A stretch of 64,000 nucleotides of DNA from Wenyingzhuangia heitensis (GCF_011762155.1 NZ_JAASQL010000003.1:62001-126000), one strand, 5' to 3'. Positions 17,935 to 27,871 are shown, counted from the stretch's first letter. The notes: generated by a model from the sequence alone, not told the origin. Numbers and translations are program-made.

Positions 17935-18714
17935 ATGAATACAAGAAAAGAACAATTAGCTGCTATAGATCGTTTGTTAACCATTATGGACGAGTTAAGA
18001 GAACAATGTCCTTGGGATAAAAAACAAACTTTAGAAAGTTTACGTCACTTAACCATTGAGGAAACTTATGAGTTAGCGGATGCTATTCTTGCCAATGACT
18101 TGGAAGAAATAAAAAAAGAATTGGGAGATTTGCTTTTACACATTGTTTTTTACGCAAAAATAGGAAGCGAATCTAAATCCTTTGATATTGGTGATGTTGC
18201 CACCTCTATATCTGAAAAATTAATTCACAGACATCCACATATTTATGGTGATGTAAAAGTGAAAGATGAAGAAGAAGTAAAACAAAACTGGGAACAACTT
18301 AAATTAAAAGAAAAAGGAACTACTTCTCTTTTACAAGGTGTCCCTACTTCTTTGCCGGCCTTGGTGAAAGCCAATAGAATTCAAGAAAAAGTTTCTGCTG
18401 TTGGTTTCGACTGGGAACATCCGGAACAAGTTTGGGAAAAAGTACAAGAAGAACTAGGAGAGTTTAATGATGAATTAAAAACAGGTGATAAAAACAACAT
18501 AGAAGCCGAATTTGGTGATATTTTATTCTCTATGGTAAATTACGCTAGACTAATAGGGATTAACCCTGAAAATGCTTTAGAACGCACCAATATTAAATTT
18601 AAAAAGCGCTTTGAGTATTTAGAAGATCGTACCATGAAAAAAGGAATTCAGCTTAGCAATTTATCTTTAGAAGAAATGGATGTCTATTGGGAAGAAGCAA
18701 AAAAGTTTGATTAA
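17935..18714 (+). CDS. mazG: Nucleoside triphosphate pyrophosphohydrolase MazG
   Basis: A 259-residue protein with two MazG domains, close to the E. coli length. It hydrolyses NTPs and dNTPs to monophosphates and pyrophosphate. The first domain has CPWDKKQTLESLRHLTIEETYELADAI and ELGDLLLHIVFYA, giving the E-x-x-E...E-x-x-D metal set; the second has EELGEFNDEL and EFGDILFSMVNYARL. The end is convergent with the GT90 gene, one base apart. Confidence 0.96.
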   Translation: MNTRKEQLAAIDRLLTIMDELREQCPWDKKQTLESLRHLTIEETYELADAILANDLEEIKKELGDLLLHIVFYAKIGSESKSFDIGDVATSISEKLIHRHPHIYGDVKVKDEEEVKQNWEQLKLKEKGTTSLLQGVPTSLPALVKANRIQEKVSAVGFDWEHPEQVWEKVQEELGEFNDELKTGDKNNIEAEFGDILFSMVNYARLIGINPENALERTNIKFKKRFEYLEDRTMKKGIQLSNLSLEEMDVYWEEAKKFD

Positions 18715-18715
18715 T

Positions 18716-19624
18716 CTAAACTTCTTGCAATTCAAAATACTTATCAACCACACCAAAAGAAATTGCGCTTTCTAACTTGTCGTCTTTAAACTGTAAAGTA
18801 TATTCATTTGCATTTTTAACAATTTCCAATGCTTCATCCGTATTGTTTATATAATAAGTAAGTTTTTCTTCCAAATCAGAATAATCATCTTTGATACAAA
18901 TAAAATGATAATTAGGAATTAGCGTTCCTTCCATAAACCAAGTTTCGTATGTGGGCATGGGCATTACCGCTATAGAATTAGAAGACATTACCCATTTTAA
19001 ATTGGTTGCCACATCGTTTCCTTCTAATGATAAAATAAATTTATACTGTAAATGCTCTTTAATAGAAAGTTTTGGAGTATCCCATTCTTGTGTTACTTTG
19101 GGTGAATTTACCGCTCCTAAATTACATAAAGGATGATGAAAATATTTTTCATAAAAAGCAATTCTATGTGGATGGTATGCAAATATTTTAGCTCTTCCAA
19201 TTAATTGATTTTTTTTATCACTAAAATTGATGCTGTCTTTTACAAACTTAAAGTGTCTTACTTTGTTTAATTTCATCAAAACCGAATTTTGATTATCTCC
19301 TTTTATAGGTCTACTTTTCACAAAGGTAGGAACTGCAGGGATTTTTACAACATCACCAAACTCATAATTAATTTTGTTTGATTTTGAATAATAGCGTAAG
19401 AATTCAATCAAATCAAAATAGTATGTTTTTAATTTTTTAGGTTTTCTAAATGCTTCAATTGTAGTTCCAGAGATTACTTTATAAGTTGATTCTAATTTAT
19501 TATAATAATCAAGTCTATTTTTAATATTAAAGTCGGATCGATTTGTTCCTTTTTTAAATAAAGTACGAGGTAATATGTCTAAAATTGTGTTTTTAACATA
19601 GTACTTTAATTTTGTGAATCCCAT
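18716..19624 (-). CDS. GT90-family (LpsA/CAP10-like) glycosyltransferase
   Basis: A 302-residue protein matching bacterial LPS glycosyltransferase family 90. Conserved segments include KSRPIKGDNQNSVLMKLNKVRHF, the phosphosugar-binding stretch around IGRAKIFAYHPHR, and the diagnostic SLEGNDVATNLKWVMSSNS followed by PTYETWFMEG and LIPNYHFICIKDD. GT90 enzymes include LpsA of animal pathogens and fungal/plant xylosyltransferases. It lies outside the main glycan island but is probably part of the same envelope-glycan function. Confidence 0.88.
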   Translation of the reverse strand: MGFTKLKYYVKNTILDILPRTLFKKGTNRSDFNIKNRLDYYNKLESTYKVISGTTIEAFRKPKKLKTYYFDLIEFLRYYSKSNKINYEFGDVVKIPAVPTFVKSRPIKGDNQNSVLMKLNKVRHFKFVKDSINFSDKKNQLIGRAKIFAYHPHRIAFYEKYFHHPLCNLGAVNSPKVTQEWDTPKLSIKEHLQYKFILSLEGNDVATNLKWVMSSNSIAVMPMPTYETWFMEGTLIPNYHFICIKDDYSDLEEKLTYYINNTDEALEIVKNANEYTLQFKDDKLESAISFGVVDKYFELQEV

Positions 19625-19716
19625 AAATACAAATCTTATCTTTACCCCTCAAAACTACAATATATTTTGTAGAAATCAAGAAACTAAAAACTAAGTACAT
19701 TTACGTAATATATACG

Positions 19717-19724
19717 TATATTTG
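19717..19724 (+). promoter_or_regulatory. -7 element upstream of the thioesterase gene
   Basis: TATATTTG fits TAnnTTTG and lies 23 bp before the start codon at 19748. No good TTTG -33 box is seen at the expected 19-bp spacing, so this is a partial match. Confidence 0.4.
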
Positions 19725-19747
19725 TTCCAAGAAACAAAACTATAATT

Positions 19748-20305
19748 ATGCCAGAAAACATAAAAAGCCCTCAAGATTCAGCCGTAGAAATAACAGAATT
19801 AATGAAACCTTTAAACTCTAATTTTAGTGGTAAAATACACGGAGGGTACATTTTAAATTTAATGGATCAAATTGCATTTGCCTGTGCTTCTAAATATTCT
19901 GGACAATATTGTGTAACTGCTTCTGTCAATACTGTAGATTTTAAAAACCCTGTAAGTGTTGGTGAGTTTTTAACATTAAAAGCGAGAGTTAATTATGTAG
20001 GTAATACATCTATGACTGTTGGAATTAGAGTTATTTCTGAAAACATACAAACTGGAGAAAAAAAACATTGTAACTCATCATACTTTGTAATGGTGGCTAA
20101 AACTAAAGAAGGTAAAAATGCTACAGTTCCTAAATTAAAATTAAGAAACTCCGAAGATGTAAGACGTTTTATTCGTTCTAAAAGTAGATTAGAAACTAAC
20201 AAATTAAGGAAACAAGCTTTTAGCAAGCAGTCTTTTAATTACAAAGAACATTTAGAAGAGCTAAATAACTTTAATGTATATATAGATCCATCATTGTTGG
20301 ATTAA
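19748..20305 (+). CDS. Acyl-CoA thioesterase (hotdog fold)
   Basis: A 185-residue single-hotdog protein of the YciA/BFIT type, which hydrolyses acyl-CoA to free acid and CoA. GKIHGGYILNLMDQIAFACASKYSG contains the central helix and the catalytic-region aspartate; VNTVDFKNPVSVGEFLTLKARVNYVGNTSMTVGI is the conserved strand pair. The 40-residue lysine/arginine-rich tail after the fold is longer than in YciA. It ends at a bidirectional terminator shared with carA. Confidence 0.88.
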   Translation: MPENIKSPQDSAVEITELMKPLNSNFSGKIHGGYILNLMDQIAFACASKYSGQYCVTASVNTVDFKNPVSVGEFLTLKARVNYVGNTSMTVGIRVISENIQTGEKKHCNSSYFVMVAKTKEGKNATVPKLKLRNSEDVRRFIRSKSRLETNKLRKQAFSKQSFNYKEHLEELNNFNVYIDPSLLD

Positions 20306-20310
20306 AAAGA

Positions 20311-20346
20311 AAAAGCCTTAGTTTATTAATAAACTAAGGCTTTTTT
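20311..20346. terminator. Bidirectional terminator between thioesterase gene and carA
   Basis: A 16-bp perfect palindrome (AAAAGCCTTAGTTTAT / ATAAACTAAGGCTTTT) with a 2-nt loop, flanked by As on the left and Ts on the right, serves both convergent genes. Confidence 0.9.
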
Positions 20347-20368
20347 ATATTTTATAATTAAGATATTC

Positions 20369-21469
20369 TTAACTCTTCATATTATCAATAAATTGATCAA
20401 ATAAGTAAGTCGCATCATTCGGTCCAGGTCCCGCTTCTGGGTGGTACTGTACAGAAAACACTTTTTTATCTTTAATAGCAATCCCTGCTACAGTATTGTC
20501 ATTTAAATGAACGTGTGTAATTTCAACATTTTCATTCGCTTCAACATCTTCTCTACTAATATTAAACCCATGATTCTGAGATGTAATTTCACCTTTACCT
20601 GTAACTAGGTTTTTTATTGGGTGATTGATACCTCTATGTCCATTGTGCATTTTATAGGTAGAAATTCCTTGAGACAAGGCAATTATTTGATGACCTAAAC
20701 AAATACCAAATAACGTTAAACCTTTCTCTATAATTGTTTTTGCAATTTCTTGAGCAGATTCTAATGGTTCTGGATCACCAGGTCCATTTGATAAAAAGTA
20801 TCCATCAGGGTTAAAAGCAGCCATTTCATCAAAAGTAGCTGTAGATGGATATACTTTTATATAACAATCTCTTTTTGCTAAATTTCTTAAAATGTTCTTT
20901 TTAATTCCTAAATCTAAAGCAGAAACTTTATAAGTAGCATTCTCATCGCCAAAATAATAAGGCTCTTTTGTAGATACAACAGAAGCTAAATCTAAACCAA
21001 CCATACTAGGTGCTTCAGCTAATTTTCTCATTAAACCTTCAACATTATCAACATCTGTAGATACTAATGCATTCATAGCACCATGCTTTCTAATATAGCT
21101 AACCACGGCTCTAGTATCAACATCTGTAATAGAAATTAATCCATGCTCTTTTAAATAGTCCTCCAAAGAACCATTAGAACGTTCTCTAGAATATTCATAG
21201 CTAAAATTTCTACATACTAATCCAGCAATCTTAATTCCGTCAGATTCTACTTCGTCATTATTTACACCATAATTACCAATGTGTGCATTAGTAGTTACCA
21301 TAATTTGACCAAAGTAAGAAGGATCTGTAAAAATTTCTTGATAACCAGTCATTCCAGTATTGTAACAGATTTCACCTATAGTAGTTCCATCAATTCCAAC
21401 AGACTTTCCTTCAAAAATAGTTCCGTCTTCCAATAATAGAATTGCTTTCTTTAATTCTTTGTACTTCAT
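20369..21469 (-). CDS. carA: Carbamoyl-phosphate synthase small subunit
   Basis: A 366-residue glutaminase subunit that supplies ammonia to CarB for carbamoyl phosphate (pyrimidine and arginine synthesis). The start chosen is ATG 21469 (MKYKELKKAILLLEDGTIFEG); the frame extends 12 codons to a GTG with no homology. The class I amidotransferase triad is present: Cys257 in FGICLGHQ, His343 and Glu345 in QYHPE. NTGMTGYQEIFTDPSY is the N-terminal domain signature. carB is not adjacent. It follows the rplQ terminator and has its own -7 box. Confidence 0.96.
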   Translation of the reverse strand: MKYKELKKAILLLEDGTIFEGKSVGIDGTTIGEICYNTGMTGYQEIFTDPSYFGQIMVTTNAHIGNYGVNNDEVESDGIKIAGLVCRNFSYEYSRERSNGSLEDYLKEHGLISITDVDTRAVVSYIRKHGAMNALVSTDVDNVEGLMRKLAEAPSMVGLDLASVVSTKEPYYFGDENATYKVSALDLGIKKNILRNLAKRDCYIKVYPSTATFDEMAAFNPDGYFLSNGPGDPEPLESAQEIAKTIIEKGLTLFGICLGHQIIALSQGISTYKMHNGHRGINHPIKNLVTGKGEITSQNHGFNISREDVEANENVEITHVHLNDNTVAGIAIKDKKVFSVQYHPEAGPGPNDATYLFDQFIDNMKS

Positions 21470-21547
21470 AAAAGTTGTTTTTGTTGTTGGGTGGAGGTTG
21501 TTCACCTAAGCTTTCAACAAAGAATGTTTGTAAAAATATTTTTTTTT

Positions 21548-21557
21548 TGCAAATATA
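21548..21557 (-). promoter_or_regulatory. Extended -7 element of the carA promoter
   Basis: Read on the minus strand, TATATTTGCA matches TAnnTTTG and the CA extension seen at other promoters here. It overlaps the end of the rplQ terminator T-run, giving a carA leader of about 75 nt. The leader contains a small GGT-GAACA-ACC hairpin of unknown meaning. Confidence 0.5.
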
Positions 21558-21594
21558 AAAAAAGGGATAAACTATTTAATAGTTTATCCCTTTT
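21557..21594 (-). terminator. Terminator of the ribosomal-protein operon
   Basis: On the minus strand a 13-bp stem (GGGATAAACTATT / AATAGTTTATCCC), extended by four A/T pairs, runs into seven Ts. It lies 25 bp past the rplQ stop and ends the long minus-strand block. Confidence 0.9.
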
Positions 21595-21619
21595 ATATTT
21601 CAATCTAAGTAAATCATGA

Positions 21620-22093
21620 TTACTCTTCAGTAGTTTCTTTAGATTCAGCAGCAGCCTCAACTTGAGGTGCATCAGCCTTCTTCTTAGATCTACGAGTCGT
21701 CTTTTTCTTTTTAGCTCCGTTAGGGTTGTAAATTTCGTTGTAATCAACTAATTCTACCATTGCCATTGGTGCATTATCTCCTTGACGATTTCCTAGTTTA
21801 ATGATACGTACATATCCACCTGGTCTATCAGCTACTTTTACAGCAATCTGTTGAAATAACTCAGATACAGCATATTTGTTTTTCAAATAAGAAAAAACAG
21901 TTCTACGGTTATGAGTAGTATCTTCTTTAGATTTTGTAATAATAGGCTCAACATACATACGTAAAGCTTTTGCTTTAGCTACAGTTGTGTTGATACGCTT
22001 GTGCTCTATTAAAGAACAAGCCATGTTTGCTAACATTGCACTTCTATGCGCTGTTTTTCTACCTAAGTGGTTAAATTTCTTTCCGTGTCTCAT
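21620..22093 (-). CDS. rplQ: 50S ribosomal protein L17
   Basis: A 157-residue L17. The core ([34 protein letters not shown]) is highly conserved. After residue 125 comes a Bacteroidota-type tail rich in lysine ([12 protein letters not shown]) and then acidic ([11 protein letters not shown]), which makes it about 30 residues longer than the E. coli protein. Last gene of the block, 64 bp downstream of rpoA. Confidence 0.98.
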   Translation of the reverse strand: MRHGKKFNHLGRKTAHRSAMLANMACSLIEHKRINTTVAKAKALRMYVEPIITKSKEDTTHNRRTVFSYLKNKYAVSELFQQIAVKVADRPGGYVRIIKLGNRQGDNAPMAMVELVDYNEIYNPNGAKKKKTTRRSKKKADAPQVEAAAESKETTEE

Positions 22094-22157
22094 TTTAAAT
22101 GATTTTGGCTTTCATCTTGCTCATACCCTCTTTGGGGAGCAAACTATGAAAGAGTTA

Positions 22158-23150
22158 TTAGTCTTTGTCTAATTTATATTTGCTTAAATCCATTCCGAAA
22201 TGTAAATTTTTAACGTTTACCAATTCGTCTAACTCTGTTAAAGATTTTTTACCAAAGTTTCTAAATTTCATTAAGTCATTTTTGTTAAATGATACTAAAT
22301 CACCCAACGTTTCTACCTCTGCTGCTTTTAAACAATTTAAAGCTCTTACAGATAGGTCCATGTCCACTAATTTAGTTTTTAACAACTGTCTCATGTGTAA
22401 TGACTCCTCATCGTAAGTCTCTGTTCTAGCAATTTCATCTGCCTCTAAAGTGATACGCTCATCAGAGAATAACATAAAGTGGTGAATTAAAATTTTTGCA
22501 GCTTCAGTTAAAGCATCTTTAGGATTGATTGATCCATCAGTAATCACATCAAAAACTAATTTTTCATAATCAGTTTTTTGTTCTACACGATAGTTTTCTA
22601 CAGCATATTTTACATTCTTTATAGGAGTGTAAATTGAATCTGTAAAAATAGTTCCTAAAGGCACGTTTACTTTTTTGTTTTCTTCAGCAGGAACAAATCC
22701 TCTACCTTTTTCAATAGTAATATCAAAACTTACAGCTACAGAGCTATCTAAGTTACATATTACTAAATCTGGGTTTAATACTTGAAAACCTGAAGTAAAC
22801 TTTTGTATATCACCAGCAGTGATTTGGTTCTGACCTGATACTGATACAGAAACAGTTTCTTTATCAGTGTCTTCTATCTGTTGCTTAAAACGAACTTGTT
22901 TTAAGTTTAAGATGATTTCAGTAACATCCTCTACAACACCTTCCACAGTTGAGAACTCATGCTCAACTCCTTCAATGCGTAAAGATGTAATAGCGAAACC
23001 CTCTAAAGAAGACAATAATACTCTTCTCAAAGCATTACCTACTGTTAAACCAAAACCTGGCTCTAACGGTCTGAATTCGAATTTACCTTCAAAATCGGTA
23101 GATTCAATCATGATAACTTTATCTGGTTTCTGAAAATTTAATATTGCCAT
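22158..23150 (-). CDS. rpoA: RNA polymerase alpha subunit
   Basis: A 330-residue alpha subunit. The N-terminal assembly domain includes [20 protein letters not shown]; the C-terminal domain has the [20 protein letters not shown] helix-hairpin-helix and [16 protein letters not shown] that contact UP elements and activators. Length matches E. coli alpha. It lies between rpsD (20 bp) and rplQ. Confidence 0.98.
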   Translation of the reverse strand: MAILNFQKPDKVIMIESTDFEGKFEFRPLEPGFGLTVGNALRRVLLSSLEGFAITSLRIEGVEHEFSTVEGVVEDVTEIILNLKQVRFKQQIEDTDKETVSVSVSGQNQITAGDIQKFTSGFQVLNPDLVICNLDSSVAVSFDITIEKGRGFVPAEENKKVNVPLGTIFTDSIYTPIKNVKYAVENYRVEQKTDYEKLVFDVITDGSINPKDALTEAAKILIHHFMLFSDERITLEADEIARTETYDEESLHMRQLLKTKLVDMDLSVRALNCLKAAEVETLGDLVSFNKNDLMKFRNFGKKSLTELDELVNVKNLHFGMDLSKYKLDKD

Positions 23151-23170
23151 AGCTAACTGGTGTCTATTTA

Positions 23171-23776
23171 TTATTTCGAGTACAACTCGACGATTAATTG
23201 CTCTTTGATGTTTTCTGGAATCTGAAGTCTTTCAGGAACGCTTACAAAAGTTCCAGTTTTAGTATCATTATTCCAAGTTAACCACTCAAAGACAGTTGAA
23301 GTAGTCGCTAAACTATCCTCAATTACTGTAAGTGATTTAGATTTTTCTCTTACACCAACAACATCACCAGGCTTCAATTGGTAAGAAGGAATGTTAAGGA
23401 TTTCTCCGTTAACAGTAATATGTCTGTGAGATACTAATTGACGAGCACCACTTCTTGAATTTGATAATCCCATACGGAATACAGTATTATCTAAACGAGA
23501 TTCACATAACTGTAATAAAACTTCACCAGTAATACCTTTACTAGCTGAAGCTTTCTTAAATAAATTAGAAAACTGACGTTCTAAAATACCATAAGTATAC
23601 TTTGCTTTTTGCTTTTCTTGTAATTGTAAAGAATATTCAGAACGTTTAGCTCTTTTCTTTGCCTGTCCGTGTTGTCCAGGTGGGTAATTACGTTTTTCAA
23701 AAGACTTGTCGTCACCAAAAATTGCTTCACCAAACTTACGAGCAATTTTAGTTTTAGGTCCATTATATCTTGCCAT
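23171..23776 (-). CDS. rpsD: 30S ribosomal protein S4
   Basis: A 201-residue S4. It has the S4 RNA-binding domain ([35 protein letters not shown]). The N-terminal region lacks the four cysteines of zinc-type S4. S4 nucleates 16S rRNA assembly and in many bacteria represses its own mRNA; a complex hairpin directly before the start codon suggests that here too. Confidence 0.98.
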   Translation of the reverse strand: MARYNGPKTKIARKFGEAIFGDDKSFEKRNYPPGQHGQAKKRAKRSEYSLQLQEKQKAKYTYGILERQFSNLFKKASASKGITGEVLLQLCESRLDNTVFRMGLSNSRSGARQLVSHRHITVNGEILNIPSYQLKPGDVVGVREKSKSLTVIEDSLATTSTVFEWLTWNNDTKTGTFVSVPERLQIPENIKEQLIVELYSK

Positions 23777-23790
23777 AATAAAAATTTAAA

Positions 23791-23845
23791 AAATTGGCAG
23801 TTATGAATTAAGGCTTAGTCCTTCGATAACTTAATGTGCCAATTT
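23791..23845 (-). ncRNA. Probable S4-binding autoregulatory leader upstream of rpsD
   Basis: In the 89-bp gap between rpsK and rpsD the minus strand folds into three stacked helices: an outer 9-bp AAATTGGCA / TGCCAATTT, a middle GTTAT / ATAAC, and an inner AAGG-actaag-CCTT, separated by small internal loops. The structure ends 15 nt before the rpsD ATG and its 3' side lies just above the translation initiation region. S4-responsive leaders upstream of rpsD are known in Bacteroidota and Flavobacteria; the identification here is from position and shape, not from a covariance-model search. Confidence 0.6.
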
Positions 23846-23865
23846 AATGTTAATAAAAAAATAAA

Positions 23866-24258
23866 TTATATTCTTCTTCTTTTTGGAGGTCTACATCCGT
23901 TATGTGGTAATGGAGTAACATCAATAATTTCTGATACTTCAATTCCAGCATTATGTATTGTACGGATAGCAGATTCTCTACCATTTCCAGGTCCTTTTAC
24001 GTAAACTTTAACTTTACGCAACCCTGCTTCATGTGCAACACCTGCACAATCTTCAGCAGCTGTTTGTGCAGCATAAGGAGTGTTCTTTTTAGATCCACGG
24101 AATCCCATTTTACCTGCAGATGACCATGAGATTACATCTCCTTTTTTATTTGTTAAAGAAATGATGATGTTGTTAAATGATGCAGTAATGTGCGCTTCAC
24201 CAACAGACTCAACAATAACTTTACGCTTTTTAGCGGTCTTTGTATTAGATTTAGCCAT
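23866..24258 (-). CDS. rpsK: 30S ribosomal protein S11
   Basis: A 130-residue S11, normal length. Conserved [45 protein letters not shown] and the basic C-terminus [18 protein letters not shown]. Seven bp after rpsM. S11 forms part of the platform that binds the mRNA near the exit. Confidence 0.98.
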   Translation of the reverse strand: MAKSNTKTAKKRKVIVESVGEAHITASFNNIIISLTNKKGDVISWSSAGKMGFRGSKKNTPYAAQTAAEDCAGVAHEAGLRKVKVYVKGPGNGRESAIRTIHNAGIEVSEIIDVTPLPHNGCRPPKRRRI

Positions 24259-24265
24259 AACTTAA

Positions 24266-24631
24266 TTATTTCTTTTTGTTCGCTACAGTTTTACGTTTTC
24301 CTTTTCTTGTTCTAGAGTTGTTTTTGGTTCTTTGACCTCTTAACGGTAAACCAGCACGGTGGCGGATTCCTCTAAAACATCCAATATCCATTAAACGCTT
24401 AATGTTTATTTGGATTTCTGAACGCAATTCACCTTCTATAGTGAATGTACCTGCTTGTTCACGAATTGCTCCGATTTGAGTATCTGTCCAATCTTGAACT
24501 TTGATATTCTCATCTACTCCAGCATTTGCTAAAATCTCTTTAGCTCTAGTTCTACCAATTCCAAAAATATAAGTCAACGCGATAACACCACGTTTGTTCT
24601 TTGGAATGTCAATACCTGAAATTCTTGCCAT
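24266..24631 (-). CDS. rpsM: 30S ribosomal protein S13
   Basis: A 121-residue S13. Opens [30 protein letters not shown] and ends in [29 protein letters not shown]-type basic sequence that reaches into the 30S head and contacts tRNA in the P site. Two bp after rpmJ. Confidence 0.98.
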   Translation of the reverse strand: MARISGIDIPKNKRGVIALTYIFGIGRTRAKEILANAGVDENIKVQDWTDTQIGAIREQAGTFTIEGELRSEIQINIKRLMDIGCFRGIRHRAGLPLRGQRTKNNSRTRKGKRKTVANKKK

Positions 24632-24633
24632 AA

Positions 24634-24750
24634 CTAACCTTGTCTTTGTTTGAATCTAGGATTCTTTTTATTGATTACATATAATCTGCCTTTTCTACGC
24701 ACAATCTTGCACTCGGCACTTCTCTTTTTTATTGATGCTCTTACTTTCAT
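24634..24750 (-). CDS. rpmJ: 50S ribosomal protein L36 (zinc-free form)
   Basis: A 38-residue protein, read directly from the minus strand from ATG 24750 to TAG 24634. It has the family ends MKVRASIKK and KQRQG. The zinc-ribbon ligands of the classical form (Cys11, Cys14, Cys27, His33) are here Ser, Cys, Asn and Phe, so only one remains and zinc cannot be bound in the usual way. It lies between infA and rpsM, the standard place in the alpha operon. Confidence 0.95.
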   Translation of the reverse strand: MKVRASIKKRSAECKIVRRKGRLYVINKKNPRFKQRQG

Positions 24751-24761
24751 CGTATGATATT

Positions 24762-24977
24762 TTAGTATCTATAAGTAATTCGAGCCTTCGATAAATCGTA
24801 AGGACTCATTTCTAACTTAACTTTATCTCCTGGTAACAACTTAATATAATGCATACGCATTTTACCAGAAATGTGTGCAGTAACAATGTGACCATTTTCT
24901 AATTCTACTCTAAACATAGCGTTAGATAATGCTTCTGTAATTGTACCGTCTTGTTGTATTGACGCTTGTTTTGCCAT
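24762..24977 (-). CDS. infA: Translation initiation factor IF-1
   Basis: A 71-residue OB-fold protein ([53 protein letters not shown]-type sequence). It blocks the A site during initiation. Located 2 bp after secY; the map and adk genes found here in many bacteria are absent. Confidence 0.98.
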   Translation of the reverse strand: MAKQASIQQDGTITEALSNAMFRVELENGHIVTAHISGKMRMHYIKLLPGDKVKLEMSPYDLSKARITYRY

Positions 24978-24979
24978 AA

Positions 24980-26314
24980 TTAAATTGTCGCTCTTCTTTT
25001 AGTTCCAGTTTTCATTAGACCGTCATAATGTCTGTTTAGTAAATACGAGTTAATTTGTTGGATAGTGTCTATAGCAACACCTACCATAATTATTAACGAA
25101 GTACCTCCATAAAACAGAGCCCAGTTTTGTTGTACACCAAAATGAACAACAATGGCCGGGAAAACAGCCAGCAAAGCTAAGAAAATAGATCCAGGTAACG
25201 TAATTTTTGACAAAATACTATCTAATTTTTCTGCAGTCTCAGTACCTGGGCGGGTTCCCGGGATAAATCCTCCACTTTTTTTAAGGTCATCAGCCATTTT
25301 ATTCGTAGGAATTGTAATTGCTGTGTAGAAATAACTAAACACAATAATCAAAACACAGAATAAAATATTGTAACCCCAACCATTAAAATCAGACAATGCA
25401 TTAAATACTGTTTGTAAAGTTCCATCAGAGTTTCTTGCAATTAATCCCGGTACAAACATAATTGCTTGTGCAAAAATAATTGGCATTACTCCAGCTGAAT
25501 TTAACTTTAACGGAATATACTGTCTTGCTCCTTGAGCATCATCTATACTTCCTACAACAGTACGTCTAGCGTATTGCACTGCAATTTTTCTTACAGCTGT
25601 TACTAATAATATACTTGCCAAAATAATTGCCAACCATACTATAATTTCTAAAAGAATCATCATGAAACCTCCAGAACCTGCTGCATATTTAGATGTTAAT
25701 TCTTGCATGAATGCACCTGGGAATCTAGCAATAATACCAATCATAATTAATAATGATATTCCATTACCAATTCCTTTTTCTGTAATACGCTCTCCTAGCC
25801 ACATTGCAAAAACGGTTCCTGCAGTTAATAAGATCATTGAAGAAATCCAGAACATTCCACCCTGACCTAACAAGTATGCCTCTTGAGGGATACCTAAGGT
25901 TGGTAAACTTGTTAAATAAGCTCCTCCTTGCACAACAGTAATACCTATTGTTAACCAACGTGTAATTTGGTTGATCTTATTTCTTCCGCTTTCACCATCT
26001 TTTTGTAATTTTTGTAAATAAGGAACCGCAATTCCCATTAACTGAACTACAATAGATGCTGATATATATGGCATAATCCCAAGAGCCATAATAGAAGCTC
26101 TTGAGAATGCACCACCTGTAAATGCGCTTAATAAACCTAAAAGACCATCCGATGTTTTATCACCTAATGCTGTTAATTGTTGAGGGTCTATACCGGGTAA
26201 TGTTACCTGAGCCATAAACCTGTAAACTGCCATTAACCCAAGAGTTAATAATATTTTACCTTTTAACTCATCAATTGACCAAATGTCTTTTATAGTTTGG
26301 ATAAATTTCTTCAT
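24980..26314 (-). CDS. secY: Protein translocase subunit SecY
   Basis: A 444-residue inner-membrane channel with about ten hydrophobic helices. The signature regions [25 protein letters not shown] near residue 80 and [30 protein letters not shown] are clear. The end has GTKRRATI. It lies downstream of rplO with a 14-bp gap, as in the usual spc operon. Confidence 0.98.
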   Translation of the reverse strand: MKKFIQTIKDIWSIDELKGKILLTLGLMAVYRFMAQVTLPGIDPQQLTALGDKTSDGLLGLLSAFTGGAFSRASIMALGIMPYISASIVVQLMGIAVPYLQKLQKDGESGRNKINQITRWLTIGITVVQGGAYLTSLPTLGIPQEAYLLGQGGMFWISSMILLTAGTVFAMWLGERITEKGIGNGISLLIMIGIIARFPGAFMQELTSKYAAGSGGFMMILLEIIVWLAIILASILLVTAVRKIAVQYARRTVVGSIDDAQGARQYIPLKLNSAGVMPIIFAQAIMFVPGLIARNSDGTLQTVFNALSDFNGWGYNILFCVLIIVFSYFYTAITIPTNKMADDLKKSGGFIPGTRPGTETAEKLDSILSKITLPGSIFLALLAVFPAIVVHFGVQQNWALFYGGTSLIIMVGVAIDTIQQINSYLLNRHYDGLMKTGTKRRATI

Positions 26315-26328
26315 CTACTTAATAATAA

Positions 26329-26778
26329 TTATAAAGTTACAGCTTCTCCTCCAGCAGCTTCAATAGCAGCTTTCGCAGTTCCTGTAAATTTGTGAGCAGT
26401 TACATTTAATTTAGCTTTTAATTCTCCACCACCTAATATTTTTACTAAGTCGTTTTTACCAGCTAAACCATTTTCAACTAATACAGCTAAATCAACAGTA
26501 TCTGTAATTTTACCACTATCTACTAAAGATTGTAACTTGTCTAAATTAATACCATTATATTCCTTACGGTTTATGTTGGTAAATCCAAACTTAGGTACTC
26601 TTCTTTGTAATGGCATTTGACCTCCTTCGAATCCTACTTTTCTAGAATAACCCGAACGTGATTGCTGCCCATTGTGTCCTCTAGTAGCAGTACCTCCGTG
26701 ACCAGAACCTTCACCTCTAGCAATACGTTTACCACTCTTTACAGAACCCTTGGCAGGTTTTAAATTGTTTAAACTCAT
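26329..26778 (-). CDS. rplO: 50S ribosomal protein L15
   Basis: A 149-residue L15. The N-terminal extension NLKPAKGSVKSGKRIARGEGSGHGGTATRGHNGQQSRSGYSRKVGFEGGQMPLQRR is glycine- and arginine-rich and threads into 23S rRNA. Eleven bp after rpmD. Confidence 0.98.
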   Translation of the reverse strand: MSLNNLKPAKGSVKSGKRIARGEGSGHGGTATRGHNGQQSRSGYSRKVGFEGGQMPLQRRVPKFGFTNINRKEYNGINLDKLQSLVDSGKITDTVDLAVLVENGLAGKNDLVKILGGGELKAKLNVTAHKFTGTAKAAIEAAGGEAVTL

Positions 26779-26789
26779 CTTTTTATAAC

Positions 26790-26972
26790 TTATTTAACTT
26801 CTTCAACAGAAATTAAGTGTTTAATTTTATTAACCATTCCTACAATTGATGGAGTAGCATCATGCTCAACAACCTTTCCAATTCTAGTTAAACCTAACGC
26901 TTCTAAAGTTCTTTTTTGAACTTGCGTACGATTAATTTGGCTCTTTACTTGTGTTAATTTAATTTTTCCCAT
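26790..26972 (-). CDS. rpmD: 50S ribosomal protein L30
   Basis: A 60-residue L30 from ATG 26972 (MGKIKLTQVKSQINRTQVQKRTLEALGL). The frame continues three codons upstream to a TTG, which is less likely. Conserved RIGKVVEHDATPSIVGMVNKIKHL. It sits between rpsE and rplO as usual. Confidence 0.96.
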   Translation of the reverse strand: MGKIKLTQVKSQINRTQVQKRTLEALGLTRIGKVVEHDATPSIVGMVNKIKHLISVEEVK

Positions 26973-26983
26973 GGTATTCAATA

Positions 26984-27505
26984 TTAACCGTTAAATACTT
27001 TGTCTAAAGAAATTCCTCTCTCAGCAGCCACTTGTTGTGGACTTCTTAATTGTAATAAAGCATCAAAAGTTGCCTTTACAACGTTGTGAGGGTTAGATGA
27101 TCCTTGAGACTTCGATAATACATCATGTACACCTACAGATTCTAATACCGCACGTACAGCACCACCAGCAATAACTCCGGTACCATGAGATGCAGGTAAT
27201 AATAATACCTTAGATCCACCAAATTTACCTTTTTGTTCGTGAGGTAAAGTTGCACTTATTAATGGAATACGAACTAAATTCTTTTTAGCCTCTTCCACAG
27301 CCTTAGCAATTGCAGATGCAACATCTAAAGATTTACCAGATCCGTAACCAACCACACCTTCACCATTTCCTACTACTACAATAGCAGAAAATCCAAAAGT
27401 ACGTCCACCTTTTGTAACTTTAGTCACACGGTTTACAGCTACTAAGCGATCCACTAATTCTAATCCGCTTGGCTTAACTCTTTCTACGTTTTTATATCCT
27501 TGCAT
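26984..27505 (-). CDS. rpsE: 30S ribosomal protein S5
   Basis: A 173-residue S5 with the double-stranded-RNA-binding domain ([42 protein letters not shown]) and the S5 C-terminal fold ([40 protein letters not shown]). It affects decoding fidelity. Twelve bp after rplR. Confidence 0.98.
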   Translation of the reverse strand: MQGYKNVERVKPSGLELVDRLVAVNRVTKVTKGGRTFGFSAIVVVGNGEGVVGYGSGKSLDVASAIAKAVEEAKKNLVRIPLISATLPHEQKGKFGGSKVLLLPASHGTGVIAGGAVRAVLESVGVHDVLSKSQGSSNPHNVVKATFDALLQLRSPQQVAAERGISLDKVFNG

Positions 27506-27517
27506 AATATAATTTTC

Positions 27518-27871
27518 TTAAAATTTTAAACCAGCTTCTCTAGCTGCTTCAGCTAATGCTTTAACTCTACCATGGTATAAATAACCATTTCTATCGAATG
27601 CAACTGTTGCAACACCTGCTGCAGAAGCTTTTTCTGCAATTGATTTACCTACTAATGCAGCTACTTCAATTTTTGTTCCTTTCGCATCGATTTCTTTATC
27701 TCTTGATGATACAGAAGCTAATGTTACTCCTGATTTGTCATCAACTAATTGAGCGTAAATTTCTTTATTACTTCTAAATACAGACAATCTTGGTTTAGAT
27801 GCTGTACCTGTAGAAATCTTTCTGATTCTACGCTTAATTCTTTGTCTTCTTTCAAGCTTTGATAATGCCAT
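27518..27871 (-). CDS. rplR: 50S ribosomal protein L18
   Basis: A 117-residue L18, which binds 5S rRNA. It has [41 protein letters not shown] and ends [26 protein letters not shown]. Eleven bp from rplF. Confidence 0.98.
   Translation of the reverse strand: MALSKLERRQRIKRRIRKISTGTASKPRLSVFRSNKEIYAQLVDDKSGVTLASVSSRDKEIDAKGTKIEVAALVGKSIAEKASAAGVATVAFDRNGYLYHGRVKALAEAAREAGLKF

Noticed and set aside
21514-21747. Minus-strand 77-codon frame across the rplQ 3' end and terminator
   Set aside because: It is a frame-shifted reading of the lysine-rich L17 tail and runs through the terminator hairpin.
24634-24980. Missing adk and map genes taken as a deletion in the spc operon
   Set aside because: The secY-infA-rpmJ-rpsM order without adk and map is normal in many Bacteroidota.
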